A stretch of 23,097 nucleotides of DNA. Origin: CAVRJC01 sp964505725. GTDB taxonomy: Bacteria > Actinomycetota > Acidimicrobiia > IMCC26256 > DASPTH01. The position numbers were made by a program, and so were the translations under genes. This document shows, piece by piece, positions 15,423 to 22,403 of the stretch; within the stretch, counting starts at the first letter, position 1; each line of letters begins with the position of its first letter. The notes below the pieces were generated by a model, which did no database searches, had not been told where the DNA came from, and saw only the letters and a program-made list of their open reading frames with translations. Location: contig CAZDJK010000030.1 of NCBI GenBank assembly GCA_964505725.1, forward strand, positions 1-23,097, given 5' to 3'.

Positions 15423-15465
15423 GTGACCAACGCCTCTGTCGCGCCCGAGCATGCGGCGCGAACCT
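15423..15465 (+). promoter_or_regulatory. DosR-like box and -10 for the single-domain USP gene
   Basis: The box GTGACCAACGCCTCTG (15423-15438) is followed, 23 bases after its 14-base core, by GAACCT (15460-15465). The predicted start near 15472 leaves a leader of about 34 bases. It is back to back with the dehydrogenase box. Confidence 0.45.
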
Positions 15466-15505
15466 TCGGTCGAAGGCGGCGCACGACGACCGGGGGTCGG
15501 CACGG

Positions 15506-15955
15506 ATGAGACGGATCGTGGTGGGCGTGGACGGCTCCGAGAGCTCACTGGCAGCCCTCCGCTGGGCACTCGATCAGGCGAATAGCGCAGGCGGCGAGAT
15601 CGAGGCCGTGCTCGCGTACGACTACGGATTCGCGTGGATCGATGTCGGGTCCGACGCGCAGGCGGCGTGGATGCAGGGAGCGGCCGATCGCGCGCACGGG
15701 GCGCTCCGACGCGCGCTTCGCGACAGCTTGCCCGATCCGCCGCCGGTCACCGTGCACGGGATCGTGGTCGAGGGTGCGCCCGCCGACGTGCTCGTCGAGG
15801 TCGCACGCCATGCAGATCTGCTCGTCGTCGGGACGAGAGGGCGAGGCGGGTTCGCTGGATTGCTGCTGGGCTCGGTGAGTCAGCGCTGCGCCGAGCGTGC
15901 CGAGTGCCCGGTCGTCGTGGTGCCCCAGCCGAAGGTGGACGAGGTCGCTTCCTAG
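15506..15955 (+). CDS. Single-domain universal stress protein
   Basis: This 149-residue protein is one complete USP domain. It begins RRIVVGVDGSESSLAALRWA and carries the canonical ATP motif G-x2-G-x9-G-S as GTRGRGGFAGLLLGS, followed by the usual CPVVVVP end strand, so it should bind ATP. The ATG at 15506 gives the normal family length; the longer frame upstream is antisense to the dehydrogenase and its promoter. A G-rich run at 15492-15496 is a weak ribosome site. It is divergent from the dehydrogenase operon. Its stop shares the palindrome CTAG with the convergent PhoU-like gene, so the two coding regions overlap by 4 bases. Confidence 0.92.
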   Translation: MRRIVVGVDGSESSLAALRWALDQANSAGGEIEAVLAYDYGFAWIDVGSDAQAAWMQGAADRAHGALRRALRDSLPDPPPVTVHGIVVEGAPADVLVEVARHADLLVVGTRGRGGFAGLLLGSVSQRCAERAECPVVVVPQPKVDEVAS

Positions 15956-16560
15956 GCCTCTTTCACGACTGCGTACCACACGCGCTCGGCAACCCGATGC
16001 ACGACATCGGCAATCCGCGACAGCCGACGGTACGCCTCACGGCGGCCCATCACCTCACGGAGATCGCGCACGTCGAGCAACGCCGACATTGCGGCCCGAT
16101 AGGTGCGCTCGACGTCGCGCTGACCCTTGATCGCGCGGTCGGCGGCATCGGTGGCGGAGCTCTCACCGCCGAGTTGCGCGAACGCCTCGCCCAGGTGAGT
16201 CACCGCCTGCTCGAGGAGCGCAGCCATGGCCGCCATCGGAGCATCCGGCTGCATGCCCATCACCTCGACCTCACGCACGAGGTCTTTGGCGCCGTTGAGC
16301 ACTTCGTCGAGATCGGCGGACAGCGTGAAGATGTCCTCGGCGTCGAGCGGCGGCGAGAACGCCTCGCGGAGCGCCTTCCAGAGAGTGCGTTTGGCGTCGT
16401 CCGCGCGGTGCTCGCACGCGCGCACGTCGTCGGCGGCTGAAGCCTGTCCTCGTGACCACGCCACGAGCGCGTGCATCCCTTCCTCGGTCACGGCCGTCTG
16501 CGTCTGCAGCATCGCGAGGAGGTCGACACCCTCCGGGAGGAACCAGTGCTTCGTCGTCAT
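15952..16560 (-). CDS. PhoU-like DUF47 protein, partner of the PiT transporter
   Basis: This 202-residue all-helical protein is of the DUF47/PhoU_div type (TIGR00153-like): an F-LP-G start, acidic metal-binding-like stretches (CEHRADDAKR near 49-58, and later DLDEVLNGAKDLV at 83-95), and a helical end with RREAYRRLSRIADVVHRVAE. Proteins of this family are encoded next to PiT phosphate transporters and are thought to modulate them. The ATG start overlaps the PiT stop in ATGA, so the two are coupled. The stop overlaps the convergent USP gene. No DosR-like box precedes the pair. Confidence 0.88.
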   Translation of the reverse strand: MTTKHWFLPEGVDLLAMLQTQTAVTEEGMHALVAWSRGQASAADDVRACEHRADDAKRTLWKALREAFSPPLDAEDIFTLSADLDEVLNGAKDLVREVEVMGMQPDAPMAAMAALLEQAVTHLGEAFAQLGGESSATDAADRAIKGQRDVERTYRAAMSALLDVRDLREVMGRREAYRRLSRIADVVHRVAERVWYAVVKEA

Positions 16561-17567
16561 GCCAAAGCTCTCCACACGAACAGCGCGACGGTGGCGAACA
16601 CGGCTGCCGCCGGCACGGTCACCAGCCAGGCGATGAGCATCGCCCGTACGACTCGCCACCGTACGTGTCGCCACCGTCGGCGCCCACCACCGACGCCCAC
16701 GACCGAGGATGCCACGACCTGTGTGGTGCTCACAGGTGCGCCCAGGAACGACGCGCCGAGCAACACCGCGGCCGACGCCGATTGGCTGGCGAGCCCGTCG
16801 ATCGGGCGCAGAGTGACGATGCGACGTCCGATCGTGCGCACGATGGGCCATCCGCCGAAGGCGGTCCCGATCGTCAGCGCGGTACCGGCCGCGAGCTCCA
16901 CCCACAACGGAGCGTGGAGGGTGCTGATCTCGCCGCCGGCTACCAGCAGGGCTGCGATGACGCCGACGGCCTTCTGCCCGTCGTTGGCGCCGTGCGCGAT
17001 CGCGAGGCAACCGGACATCATCCATTGCGCCGCTCGCACGGGGCCTCGGATCCGGCGCGTGGCACGAGTGGTCGCATCGCGCGCGCCACGGTCGGCGCCC
17101 AGCCCGGCAACGAAGCCGAGGACGGGAGCGACTGCGAGCACGACGGCCACTCCGATCACGCCGACGGGGCGCAGGCCGTCGAATCCGCCCCAGTTCACCG
17201 CGCTCACCCCTCCTTCGGCCAGGGCCGCTCCGACCAGGCCGCCGAGGAGTGCGTGACCCGAGCTCGACGGCAGCCCGCGCCACCAGGTGAGCAGGTTCCA
17301 CACGACTGCGCCGGTGAGGGCGGCACCGAGCACGATGATCATGTCGTCCCCGCTCACTTGCACCACACCGGCGATGGTGTCCGCGACTGCACTCCCGAGG
17401 AGGAGCGGGCCGATGACGTTTCCCGCCGCTGCCAGCAACACTGCAGGAGCAGGACGCGCGGCGCGCGTGCCGACGAGCGTGGCGATCGAGTTCGCGGCGT
17501 CGTGGAGCCCGTTGGTGACCGCGAATGCGAGGGCGACCGCGATCGCCGCGACGAGCCCCCCGTCCAC
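16557..17567 (-). CDS. pit: PiT family inorganic phosphate transporter
   Basis: This 336-residue, strongly hydrophobic protein has the two inverted PiT signature repeats: NGLHDAANSIATLV near residue 19 and HGANDGQKAVGVIAAL in the middle, both with the Asn/Asp pairs that bind phosphate. About ten membrane segments are visible, with a basic cytosolic loop (RDATTRATRRIRG) in between. PiT proteins import phosphate as a metal-phosphate complex with H+ or Na+. The GTG start gives a membrane-ready N-terminus; AAGG lies about 9 bases upstream. It is followed directly by its DUF47 partner, and separated by 84 bases from the kinase gene upstream on the same strand. Confidence 0.92.
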   Translation of the reverse strand: MDGGLVAAIAVALAFAVTNGLHDAANSIATLVGTRAARPAPAVLLAAAGNVIGPLLLGSAVADTIAGVVQVSGDDMIIVLGAALTGAVVWNLLTWWRGLPSSSGHALLGGLVGAALAEGGVSAVNWGGFDGLRPVGVIGVAVVLAVAPVLGFVAGLGADRGARDATTRATRRIRGPVRAAQWMMSGCLAIAHGANDGQKAVGVIAALLVAGGEISTLHAPLWVELAAGTALTIGTAFGGWPIVRTIGRRIVTLRPIDGLASQSASAAVLLGASFLGAPVSTTQVVASSVVGVGGGRRRWRHVRWRVVRAMLIAWLVTVPAAAVFATVALFVWRALA

Positions 17568-17651
17568 GCACTGAACCTTGTCAGGCCCGACCGCCCGGGT
17601 TGCAGCATCCTCGGCCCGTTGGGATGCCGGGGGCTGCGCATCCGGCGCTCG

Positions 17652-19121
17652 CTACGAGCGGAACGAGCGGGCCTCGACCGCGGCCAGCGCCCGCTCCAAG
17701 GCCGCTCCGGGTGACCCCGAGGTGTCCACGATCGTGGCGTCCGGCCACGGCTCGGCGGCTCGACGCAGCGCCTCGGCGACGACGGTGTCGGCATCGGAGG
17801 CATCGACGGCATGGGCACGCCGATGCTGGACACGAGCGTCGGCCACGGCCGGGGCGACATCGCACCGCAGCTGCACGAGATCGGCCGCGGTGGACGAGGC
17901 AGCGTCGACTGCGGCGCTCCGATGCTCCGAGCGGGTCCACGACGCGTCCAGCACCACGGTTTCTCCGAGCTCGAGGGCAATGCGGGCACGCGTGAGCAGC
18001 TCCGCGTACGTGGCGTGCGTGGCGGCGTCGGTGTAGAGGCCCGCGCCCAAAGGGCCTCCGGCGGGCTCCTCCGGACGTCTGCCCGCGAGCTCCTTGCGTA
18101 CCACGTCTGATCGAAGCAACACCGAACCGCGACGAGCGGCGATGCCCGCTGCGAGGGTCGACTTTCCTGTCCCCGGCGCACCCCCGACCACGACGAGGGC
18201 CACTCGTCCGCGTCGCAGGTGTGCGAGCGCGAGGTCGACGAGCGCTGCAGCCGTTGGCCGAGCGTCCGCAACTCCCTGGCGGGCGCGGATGGCACCGACC
18301 TTCGCCCGGATCAACGCGCGGAACGCGATGTAGTAGTCGGCCAGGCTCGCAGGGTGCTGCTCGCCCGAGAATTCGTCGTAGCTGGTGAGCAGCTGCGCAG
18401 CCAGGTCGGCGGCGCCGAGGCGCTCGAGGTCCATGGCGAGGAATGCGACGTCCGCGAGCACGTCGCCACAGCGCAACTCGTCGGAGAAGTCGAGGCAATC
18501 GAGGATGCGGGGACCGTCGTCGAGGCAGAAGATGTCGTCGGCCAAGAGGTCGCCGTGACCGTCCCGCACCCAACCGGATGCGATCCTGGCTTCCAGGAGC
18601 CTCGAGCGGCCGGAGAGGTACCGCCGGCTCCGGTACGCGGCCTCATCCAGGGCCGCGGTCTCGAACACGTCTCCCGCGAACTCTCGGAGGTCGGTCAGAT
18701 CTCGTTCGAGCTTGTCCATGACGACGTCGGGAGACCCCGAACGCGCGATCGCCGATGACGTCGGTGCCGTGGCGTGAAAAGCAGCGATCGCGCGCGCGAT
18801 GGAGCGGACCTCACGCTCCAGCTTCGCCCGCCGCTCGACCAGCGTGGTGAGCCGCCGTGCGGCGGGCATGCGACGCATGACGAGAAGGGGTTCGCAGGTC
18901 TCATCGTCGGGCCCGGTGACCTCGGCGACGCCGAGATAGACGTCGGGCGCGAGCCGGCGGTTGAGCTCGAGCTCCCGACGGATCGCCAGATTTCGCGCGT
19001 CGCGCGTCGAGAAGTCGAGGAAGTCGAATCTCACGGGCTTCTTGAACTTGTAGGCGCGGTCCCCGGCGAAGACGACGACCGCCGAGTGGGTCTCGGCGAT
19101 GTCGGCCCAGCGATCGGTCAC
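17652..19121 (-). CDS. APH-like/AAA bifunctional kinase (Rv2004c type)
   Basis: This 489-residue protein has an N-terminal aminoglycoside-phosphotransferase-like kinase fold (about 1-300). Its ATP-site strand holds YKFKKPVRFDFLDF, the catalytic loop is HGDLLADD (HGD at 189-191) and the metal-site segment is DCLDF (208-212). The C-terminal P-loop domain (about 308-480) has Walker A GAPGTGKST (314-322) followed by LLRSDVVRKEL, as in COG0645 kinases. Rv2004c of the M. tuberculosis DosR regulon has this two-part build and similar length, as remembered. The substrate is unknown. The GTG start overlaps the stop of the coiled-coil gene (GTGA), so translation is coupled. The long frame upstream of 19121 is antisense shadow. 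Confidence 0.85.
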   Translation of the reverse strand: MTDRWADIAETHSAVVVFAGDRAYKFKKPVRFDFLDFSTRDARNLAIRRELELNRRLAPDVYLGVAEVTGPDDETCEPLLVMRRMPAARRLTTLVERRAKLEREVRSIARAIAAFHATAPTSSAIARSGSPDVVMDKLERDLTDLREFAGDVFETAALDEAAYRSRRYLSGRSRLLEARIASGWVRDGHGDLLADDIFCLDDGPRILDCLDFSDELRCGDVLADVAFLAMDLERLGAADLAAQLLTSYDEFSGEQHPASLADYYIAFRALIRAKVGAIRARQGVADARPTAAALVDLALAHLRRGRVALVVVGGAPGTGKSTLAAGIAARRGSVLLRSDVVRKELAGRRPEEPAGGPLGAGLYTDAATHATYAELLTRARIALELGETVVLDASWTRSEHRSAAVDAASSTAADLVQLRCDVAPAVADARVQHRRAHAVDASDADTVVAEALRRAAEPWPDATIVDTSGSPGAALERALAAVEARSFRS

Positions 19122-19513
19122 GGAGCCGTCCCGGACGACAGCGCACTGTCGATCGTCGCCCGGAGCGCGCCGAGCGCCTCGTCCATCGCACCGCGGACCG
19201 ACTGCCACGCCGCCGTCGACTCCTCGCGGAACTCCTGCAGGCGCCGCTCGATCCTCTCCGAGCGCTCGCGGCACACGGCGCGCGCGCTCGTGAGCTGGTC
19301 TCGGGCGTCCATGCGCGCGAGCTCCGCGTCCACGCGGAACTCGTCGAGGTGCTGCTTCCATGCCTCGACGTCCTCCAGGATGGATCGGCTCTGGGCGCGC
19401 AGCTCCGCGACGGCACGAGTGGCCCGCGCCGCGAGCTGGTCGAGGTTGTCGCCGATCCGCTCCAATCGGACGTCGAAGGCGGGGCTCCCGCTCATGGTGG
19501 ACGTCTCCGACAT
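19118..19513 (-). CDS. Small coiled-coil protein coupled to the APH/AAA kinase
   Basis: This 131-residue protein has no family I recognise. From about residue 14 to the end it is charged and helical with heptad-like spacing (LERIGDNLDQLAARATRAV, then LRAQSRSILEDVEAWKQHL, then RSERIERRLQEFREE), so a long coiled coil is likely. It has no Cys, signal peptide or membrane segment. The ATG has a strong SD (GAGGAGGAG, complement of 19516-19524). Its promoter carries a DosR-like box, and its stop overlaps the kinase GTG, so it probably works with the kinase or simply delivers its translation. Confidence 0.75.
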   Translation of the reverse strand: MSETSTMSGSPAFDVRLERIGDNLDQLAARATRAVAELRAQSRSILEDVEAWKQHLDEFRVDAELARMDARDQLTSARAVCRERSERIERRLQEFREESTAAWQSVRGAMDEALGALRATIDSALSSGTAP

Positions 19514-19538
19514 GGCTCCTCCTCGGGGTGTCGTCGCG

Positions 19539-19581
19539 ATCCTGCATGACGCGTCCCTTCCGGCGCAGGGTCGGAAGTCCC
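19539..19581 (-). promoter_or_regulatory. DosR-like box and -10 for the coiled-coil/kinase operon
   Basis: The box GGGACTTCCGACCCTG is the complement of 19566-19581, a near-perfect palindrome core. CAGGAT (complement of 19539-19544) lies 23 bases after the 14-base core. The predicted start near 19532 leaves a short leader containing a strong SD. A half-site GGGAC (complement of 19553-19557) lies between box and -10. Confidence 0.7.
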
Positions 19582-19659
19582 TTTCGCCGCACCGTCAGCG
19601 AGTTCGAGGTGGACGCGGGGCACCACCGAGCGGACCGGGCGTCGCGAAGTGCCGCGTTT

Positions 19660-19703
19660 GGGACCTCTGGCCCTTCCCGACACGCCGGCGTGTGGTCCAT
19701 GCT
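19660..19703 (+). promoter_or_regulatory. DosR-like box and -10 for the CBS protein gene
   Basis: The box GGGACCTCTGGCCCTT (19660-19675) is followed, 24 bases after its 14-base core, by CATGCT (19698-19703), the same hexamer as at the USP operon. Six bases then lead to the ATG, so the transcript should be leaderless; no SD is present. Confidence 0.7.
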
Positions 19704-19709
19704 CGGTCC

Positions 19710-20147
19710 ATGGATCTCGACCACGAAGCAATCCGTGCCCTGCTCCGTCACCCGCCGGTCGTCGTCCCTCCCGACGCGACGCTTCGCGAGGTGGCCGAGA
19801 CGCTCGCCGAGGACTACATCGGCGCCGCAATCGTCCGAGGCTCGCGCCCCATGGGCGCATCGGCGAGCCGAGCCCAGGGCATCATCTCGGAGCGCGACAT
19901 CGTCCGGGCGCTCGCGGAGGGCTCCGACCCCGATGTCGAACGCGCCGGTGACGTCATGACCCTGGACCTGGCGACCGTGACGCCGGGCGAGACGGTGACG
20001 GCCGTGGCTCAGCGCATGATCGACAACGAGATCCGCCACGTGCCGGTCACCGACGACCACGACGTGGTGGTCGGGGTGGTGTCCGAACGCGACATGGTGC
20101 GGGCACTCCTCAGCCGTCCCGGCTTCGCGTCGCCGACCACCCGATGA
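19710..20147 (+). CDS. CBS-domain pair protein (Hrp1/Rv2626c-like)
   Basis: This 145-residue protein consists of two CBS domains. CBS1 (about 5-75) opens with VVVPPDATLREVAETLAED and ends GIISERDIVRAL. CBS2 (about 80-140) has DLATVTPGETVTAVAQRMID, RHVPVTDD and GVVSERDMVRAL. Length and layout match hypoxic response protein 1 of M. tuberculosis (143 residues as remembered), one of the strongest DosR targets. CBS pairs usually bind AMP/ATP or similar ligands and serve as energy sensors. The ATG at 19710 starts exactly 6 bases after a -10, with no SD. It is divergent from the coiled-coil/kinase operon, and each direction has its own box. Confidence 0.92.
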   Translation: MDLDHEAIRALLRHPPVVVPPDATLREVAETLAEDYIGAAIVRGSRPMGASASRAQGIISERDIVRALAEGSDPDVERAGDVMTLDLATVTPGETVTAVAQRMIDNEIRHVPVTDDHDVVVGVVSERDMVRALLSRPGFASPTTR

Positions 20148-20303
20148 CGCCGTGGTTGCGTCGGCGACCCCGGACGCGCCGGCCTCGTCATGGTCGTGCG
20201 ACGTCGCGCTTTCTGCTCCGGCTCGCGCCGGTGCTCCAGCCCATCCCCGTGCCGGTGCGAAGCTACAGCCGCGTTCAAGGCTGAACGAGCGAGGGGTTCG
20301 AGG

Positions 20304-20540
20304 ATGAAGATGTCGTTCGCGTGTGAGATGGACCACGAGCCGAGACACGAGATGGCACAGCACTCGGTGCGGCTCGGCCTCGAGCGGGGTCACTGCCCCG
20401 TCTGCCCGGAGCGCGAGCTCACCGGCGAGGCCGCCCACGGTCTCGGATGGGCGACGTGCCCCTGCTGCGGATCGGCGTGGCGCCTCGAGGACGACGGCTT
20501 CTCGCTCCGTCCCGGCCGGATCGTCGAGGAGTGGAGCTGA
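20304..20540 (+). CDS. Small zinc-ribbon-like protein
   Basis: This 78-residue protein has two Cys pairs spaced as a zinc ribbon: C31-x2-C34 (CPVC) and C52-x2-C55 (CPCC, with C54 extra), separated by 17 residues. The rest is short and polar, with aromatic residues near the second knuckle (CCGSAWRLED). No family name comes to mind. The ATG has GAGGGG about 9 bases upstream. It follows the CBS gene by 156 bases on the same strand and may be co-transcribed; no own box was found. It ends 4 bases before the convergent cupredoxin stop. Confidence 0.65.
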   Translation: MKMSFACEMDHEPRHEMAQHSVRLGLERGHCPVCPERELTGEAAHGLGWATCPCCGSAWRLEDDGFSLRPGRIVEEWS

Positions 20541-20544
20541 TACG

Positions 20545-21063
20545 TCAGCCGGCGACGGTGACGTCGAGCGTCATTCCCAGTCGGTAGTGACCGGGCAGGT
20601 TGCACACTGCGACGTAGTGGCCCGGATCGAGCGAAGAAGCTTTCACGGCGCGTGACTTGCCCGGATTCAGGCCGCTGCCACTGTCGGCGACGCTCGCGAG
20701 CAGCGGTGAATCCTCGTTCACGTTCCCGTTCTCGTCCAGGGGAAGGGAGTGCGCAGGCAGGTTGGTACGGAACATGACGAACTCGTGCGGCGTGTGGCCG
20801 TCATTGGACACGCCGAACGTGTGTCGTCCCGTCGTCAAGCGCGTGGGCATCGAGATGCGATAGTCGCGCAGGCTCACCGACACGTCACCCAGGGACGCGG
20901 GCGAATAGGTGATGAGCCCGATGGTCGCGGATACGACGACCACCGCCACCAAGATCCCGACGAAGAGGAGCGTGGCCTTCATCCCATGGAGCTCACCACG
21001 GAAGGCCGACCGCTTGGCCGATCTCTGCGCCGCGATCGTCTGAGGCACCGAATTGTCAGTCAT
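20545..21063 (-). CDS. Membrane-anchored cupredoxin, rusticyanin/sulfocyanin-like
   Basis: This 172-residue protein has a basic N-terminal tail, a single membrane anchor (about 29-52, LLFVGILVAVVVVSATIGLI) and an outward cupredoxin domain (58-172). Putative copper ligands are H93 (TPHEF), C154, H159 and M164. The C-x4-H-x4-M loop (CNLPGHYRLGM) is the rusticyanin/sulfocyanin arrangement, typical of high-potential electron carriers of aerobic chains in acidophiles and archaea. Here it may pass electrons between respiratory complexes or to a copper enzyme; no partner is in the window. The start is uncertain: the ATG at 21063 lacks a SD but fits a leaderless start; the next Met, at residue 28, is an alternative. 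A DosR-like box lies upstream. Confidence 0.8.
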   Translation of the reverse strand: MTDNSVPQTIAAQRSAKRSAFRGELHGMKATLLFVGILVAVVVVSATIGLITYSPASLGDVSVSLRDYRISMPTRLTTGRHTFGVSNDGHTPHEFVMFRTNLPAHSLPLDENGNVNEDSPLLASVADSGSGLNPGKSRAVKASSLDPGHYVAVCNLPGHYRLGMTLDVTVAG

Positions 21064-21070
21064 CTTCCGG

Positions 21071-21113
21071 ATCGTCGATCGCAGCGTGGATCAGTCCCAG
21101 AGCCGAAGGTCAC
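21071..21113 (-). promoter_or_regulatory. DosR-like box and -10 for the anchored cupredoxin gene
   Basis: The box GTGACCTTCGGCTCTG is the complement of 21098-21113. GACGAT (complement of 21071-21076) lies 23 bases after the 14-base core and ends 7 bases before the ATG, giving an essentially leaderless message. Confidence 0.5.
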
Positions 21114-21144
21114 AAATCTTCCCGGAGGAGCGCCTCGCGATCTC

Positions 21145-21187
21145 GGGACTATGTGCTCTAGTCGGCGGGCTGTGCCCACGAGATGCT
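21145..21187 (+). promoter_or_regulatory. DosR-like box and -10 for the 72-residue Cys-rich protein
   Basis: The box GGGACTATGTGCTCTA (21145-21160) is followed, 23 bases after its 14-base core, by GATGCT (21182-21187), which shares ATGCT with the USP and CBS promoters. The leader of about 43 bases contains the SD GAGAAGG. Confidence 0.55.
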
Positions 21188-21236
21188 GATCTCGTCCTGC
21201 CCTGTACAGCGTTGTATCACGAGAAGGTGAGCCCGC

Positions 21237-21455
21237 GTGGAAGTCATCGAGTTGCACGAGGACGACGACGGATACCTGGTCTGCCCACGTCGGGGCGAGA
21301 TCGACGTGCAGTGGTGTTTCGGGTGCCCGCGGCGTCTGCGAATCAGCTTCGAGGGAGAACGGGCGATCGTGGTGTGTGATCCGGGCGAGGCTCGAGGGCA
21401 CTCTCGCGAAGCCGGGCCGCTGCGAGACGTCCCGGACAGCCTGCGGATCTACTGA
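21237..21455 (+). CDS. Small Cys-rich protein, possible zinc or metal binder
   Basis: This 72-residue protein, with GTG start and a good SD (GAGAAGG, 9 bases upstream), has four Cys at 16, 27, 30 and 47 (LVCPRRG, WCFGCPRRL, VVCDPG). That makes one CxxC knuckle plus two isolated Cys, enough for one zinc or iron site. The C-terminal 25 residues look disordered. No family is recognised. It is divergent from the anchored cupredoxin gene and has its own DosR-like box, so both may respond together. Confidence 0.65.
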   Translation: MEVIELHEDDDGYLVCPRRGEIDVQWCFGCPRRLRISFEGERAIVVCDPGEARGHSREAGPLRDVPDSLRIY

Positions 21456-21653
21456 ACCGGCCTACGACCCCCGTCCGATCCCCCCGTGGACGCGAAGCTT
21501 CGGGTAAGTCGTCCTGGCCGGGAGCCAGCGCCGTGCACGGTCGATCGGGGTAGCAGACGCGTCGCCCGCAGGAATCAATTTCGTCGCCTGAGCAAGTTAA
21601 TCTTTGCCAGTTCTCATTGAACGCTCACCTCGTCCGAGCGACCCTGGAGACCT

Positions 21654-22382
21654 ATGGCCGGCGGCGTCCGTCGAGCGAAGGTGCTGGCCCGGGATCTGAC
21701 GCCTCCGCTCGTGTGGCGGTCCCTGCAACGGCTGCGCGGGAAGGGCCACGCACCGGTCGACGAGCACACCCACGACGTGCGCGCGGACGAGGCCCCACCC
21801 GAGTGGTACGACGAGTCCTTCGAGAGTGCCGACCACTGGCGGGATCACTACTCGGCGAGCCCCTGGTACTACATCTGGACCGTCATCGTCGACCGGTTGC
21901 AGATGACCGATACGCCGTACGTGCTCGAAATCGGGTGCGGTCCGGGACAGCTCGCATGGTTCATCCGCGACCGAGGGTTCACCGACTACGTGGGCTTCGA
22001 CTTCAGCGTCAAGCGGATCGAGTGGGCCCGGGCGACGGTGCCCGAGCTCCGGTTCGAGATCGCCGACGTGTACACGACGGACCTGCTCGAGTCGGTTCCG
22101 TACAACACCGTGATCTGCACCGAGTTCCTGGAGCACGTCAAAGGTGACGTGGAGGTGCTGAGGCGGGTACGCGCCGGAGCGCGCGTGCTCGGCACCGTCC
22201 CGAATTTCGGCGGCGGCTCGCACGTGCGGTGCTTCCGCGACGCGGACGAGGTCGCCGAGCGCTACGGGCAGTGCTTCACGCAGCTGCGCGTCGATACCTT
22301 CACGATGCCGTTACCAAGGAAGCAGCAGTTCCTCATCGATGGGGTCGCCGCGGGACCCGCGACGCGACCCGACGACGGCTGA
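21654..22382 (+). CDS. Class I SAM-dependent methyltransferase
   Basis: This 242-residue protein has SAM-binding motif I as VLEIGCGPGQL (about residues 90-100), acidic motif II region YVGFDFS, motif-post segment RFEIADVYT, and motif IV-like VICTEFLEHV, followed by LGTVPNFGGGSH. The basic N-terminus (RRAKVLARDLTPPLVWRSLQ) is of the kind I recall from methyltransferases in surface-polysaccharide gene clusters, so a sugar or glycan substrate is possible but unproven. The ATG has TGGAG about 5 bases upstream. The 198 bases before it are unusually AT-rich near 21576-21620, with TAATCT at 21597-21602 as a possible -10. It is convergent to holB. Confidence 0.82.
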   Translation: MAGGVRRAKVLARDLTPPLVWRSLQRLRGKGHAPVDEHTHDVRADEAPPEWYDESFESADHWRDHYSASPWYYIWTVIVDRLQMTDTPYVLEIGCGPGQLAWFIRDRGFTDYVGFDFSVKRIEWARATVPELRFEIADVYTTDLLESVPYNTVICTEFLEHVKGDVEVLRRVRAGARVLGTVPNFGGGSHVRCFRDADEVAERYGQCFTQLRVDTFTMPLPRKQQFLIDGVAAGPATRPDDG

Positions 22383-22403
22383 GCCCGAGCGCAGTCGGGG
22401 GAG

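Noticed and set aside
17652..20438. Kinase reading frame extended to 928 codons
   Set aside because: Beyond 19121 it runs antisense through the CBS gene and across the coiled-coil gene in another frame; the GTG at 19121 overlapping the preceding stop is the better start.
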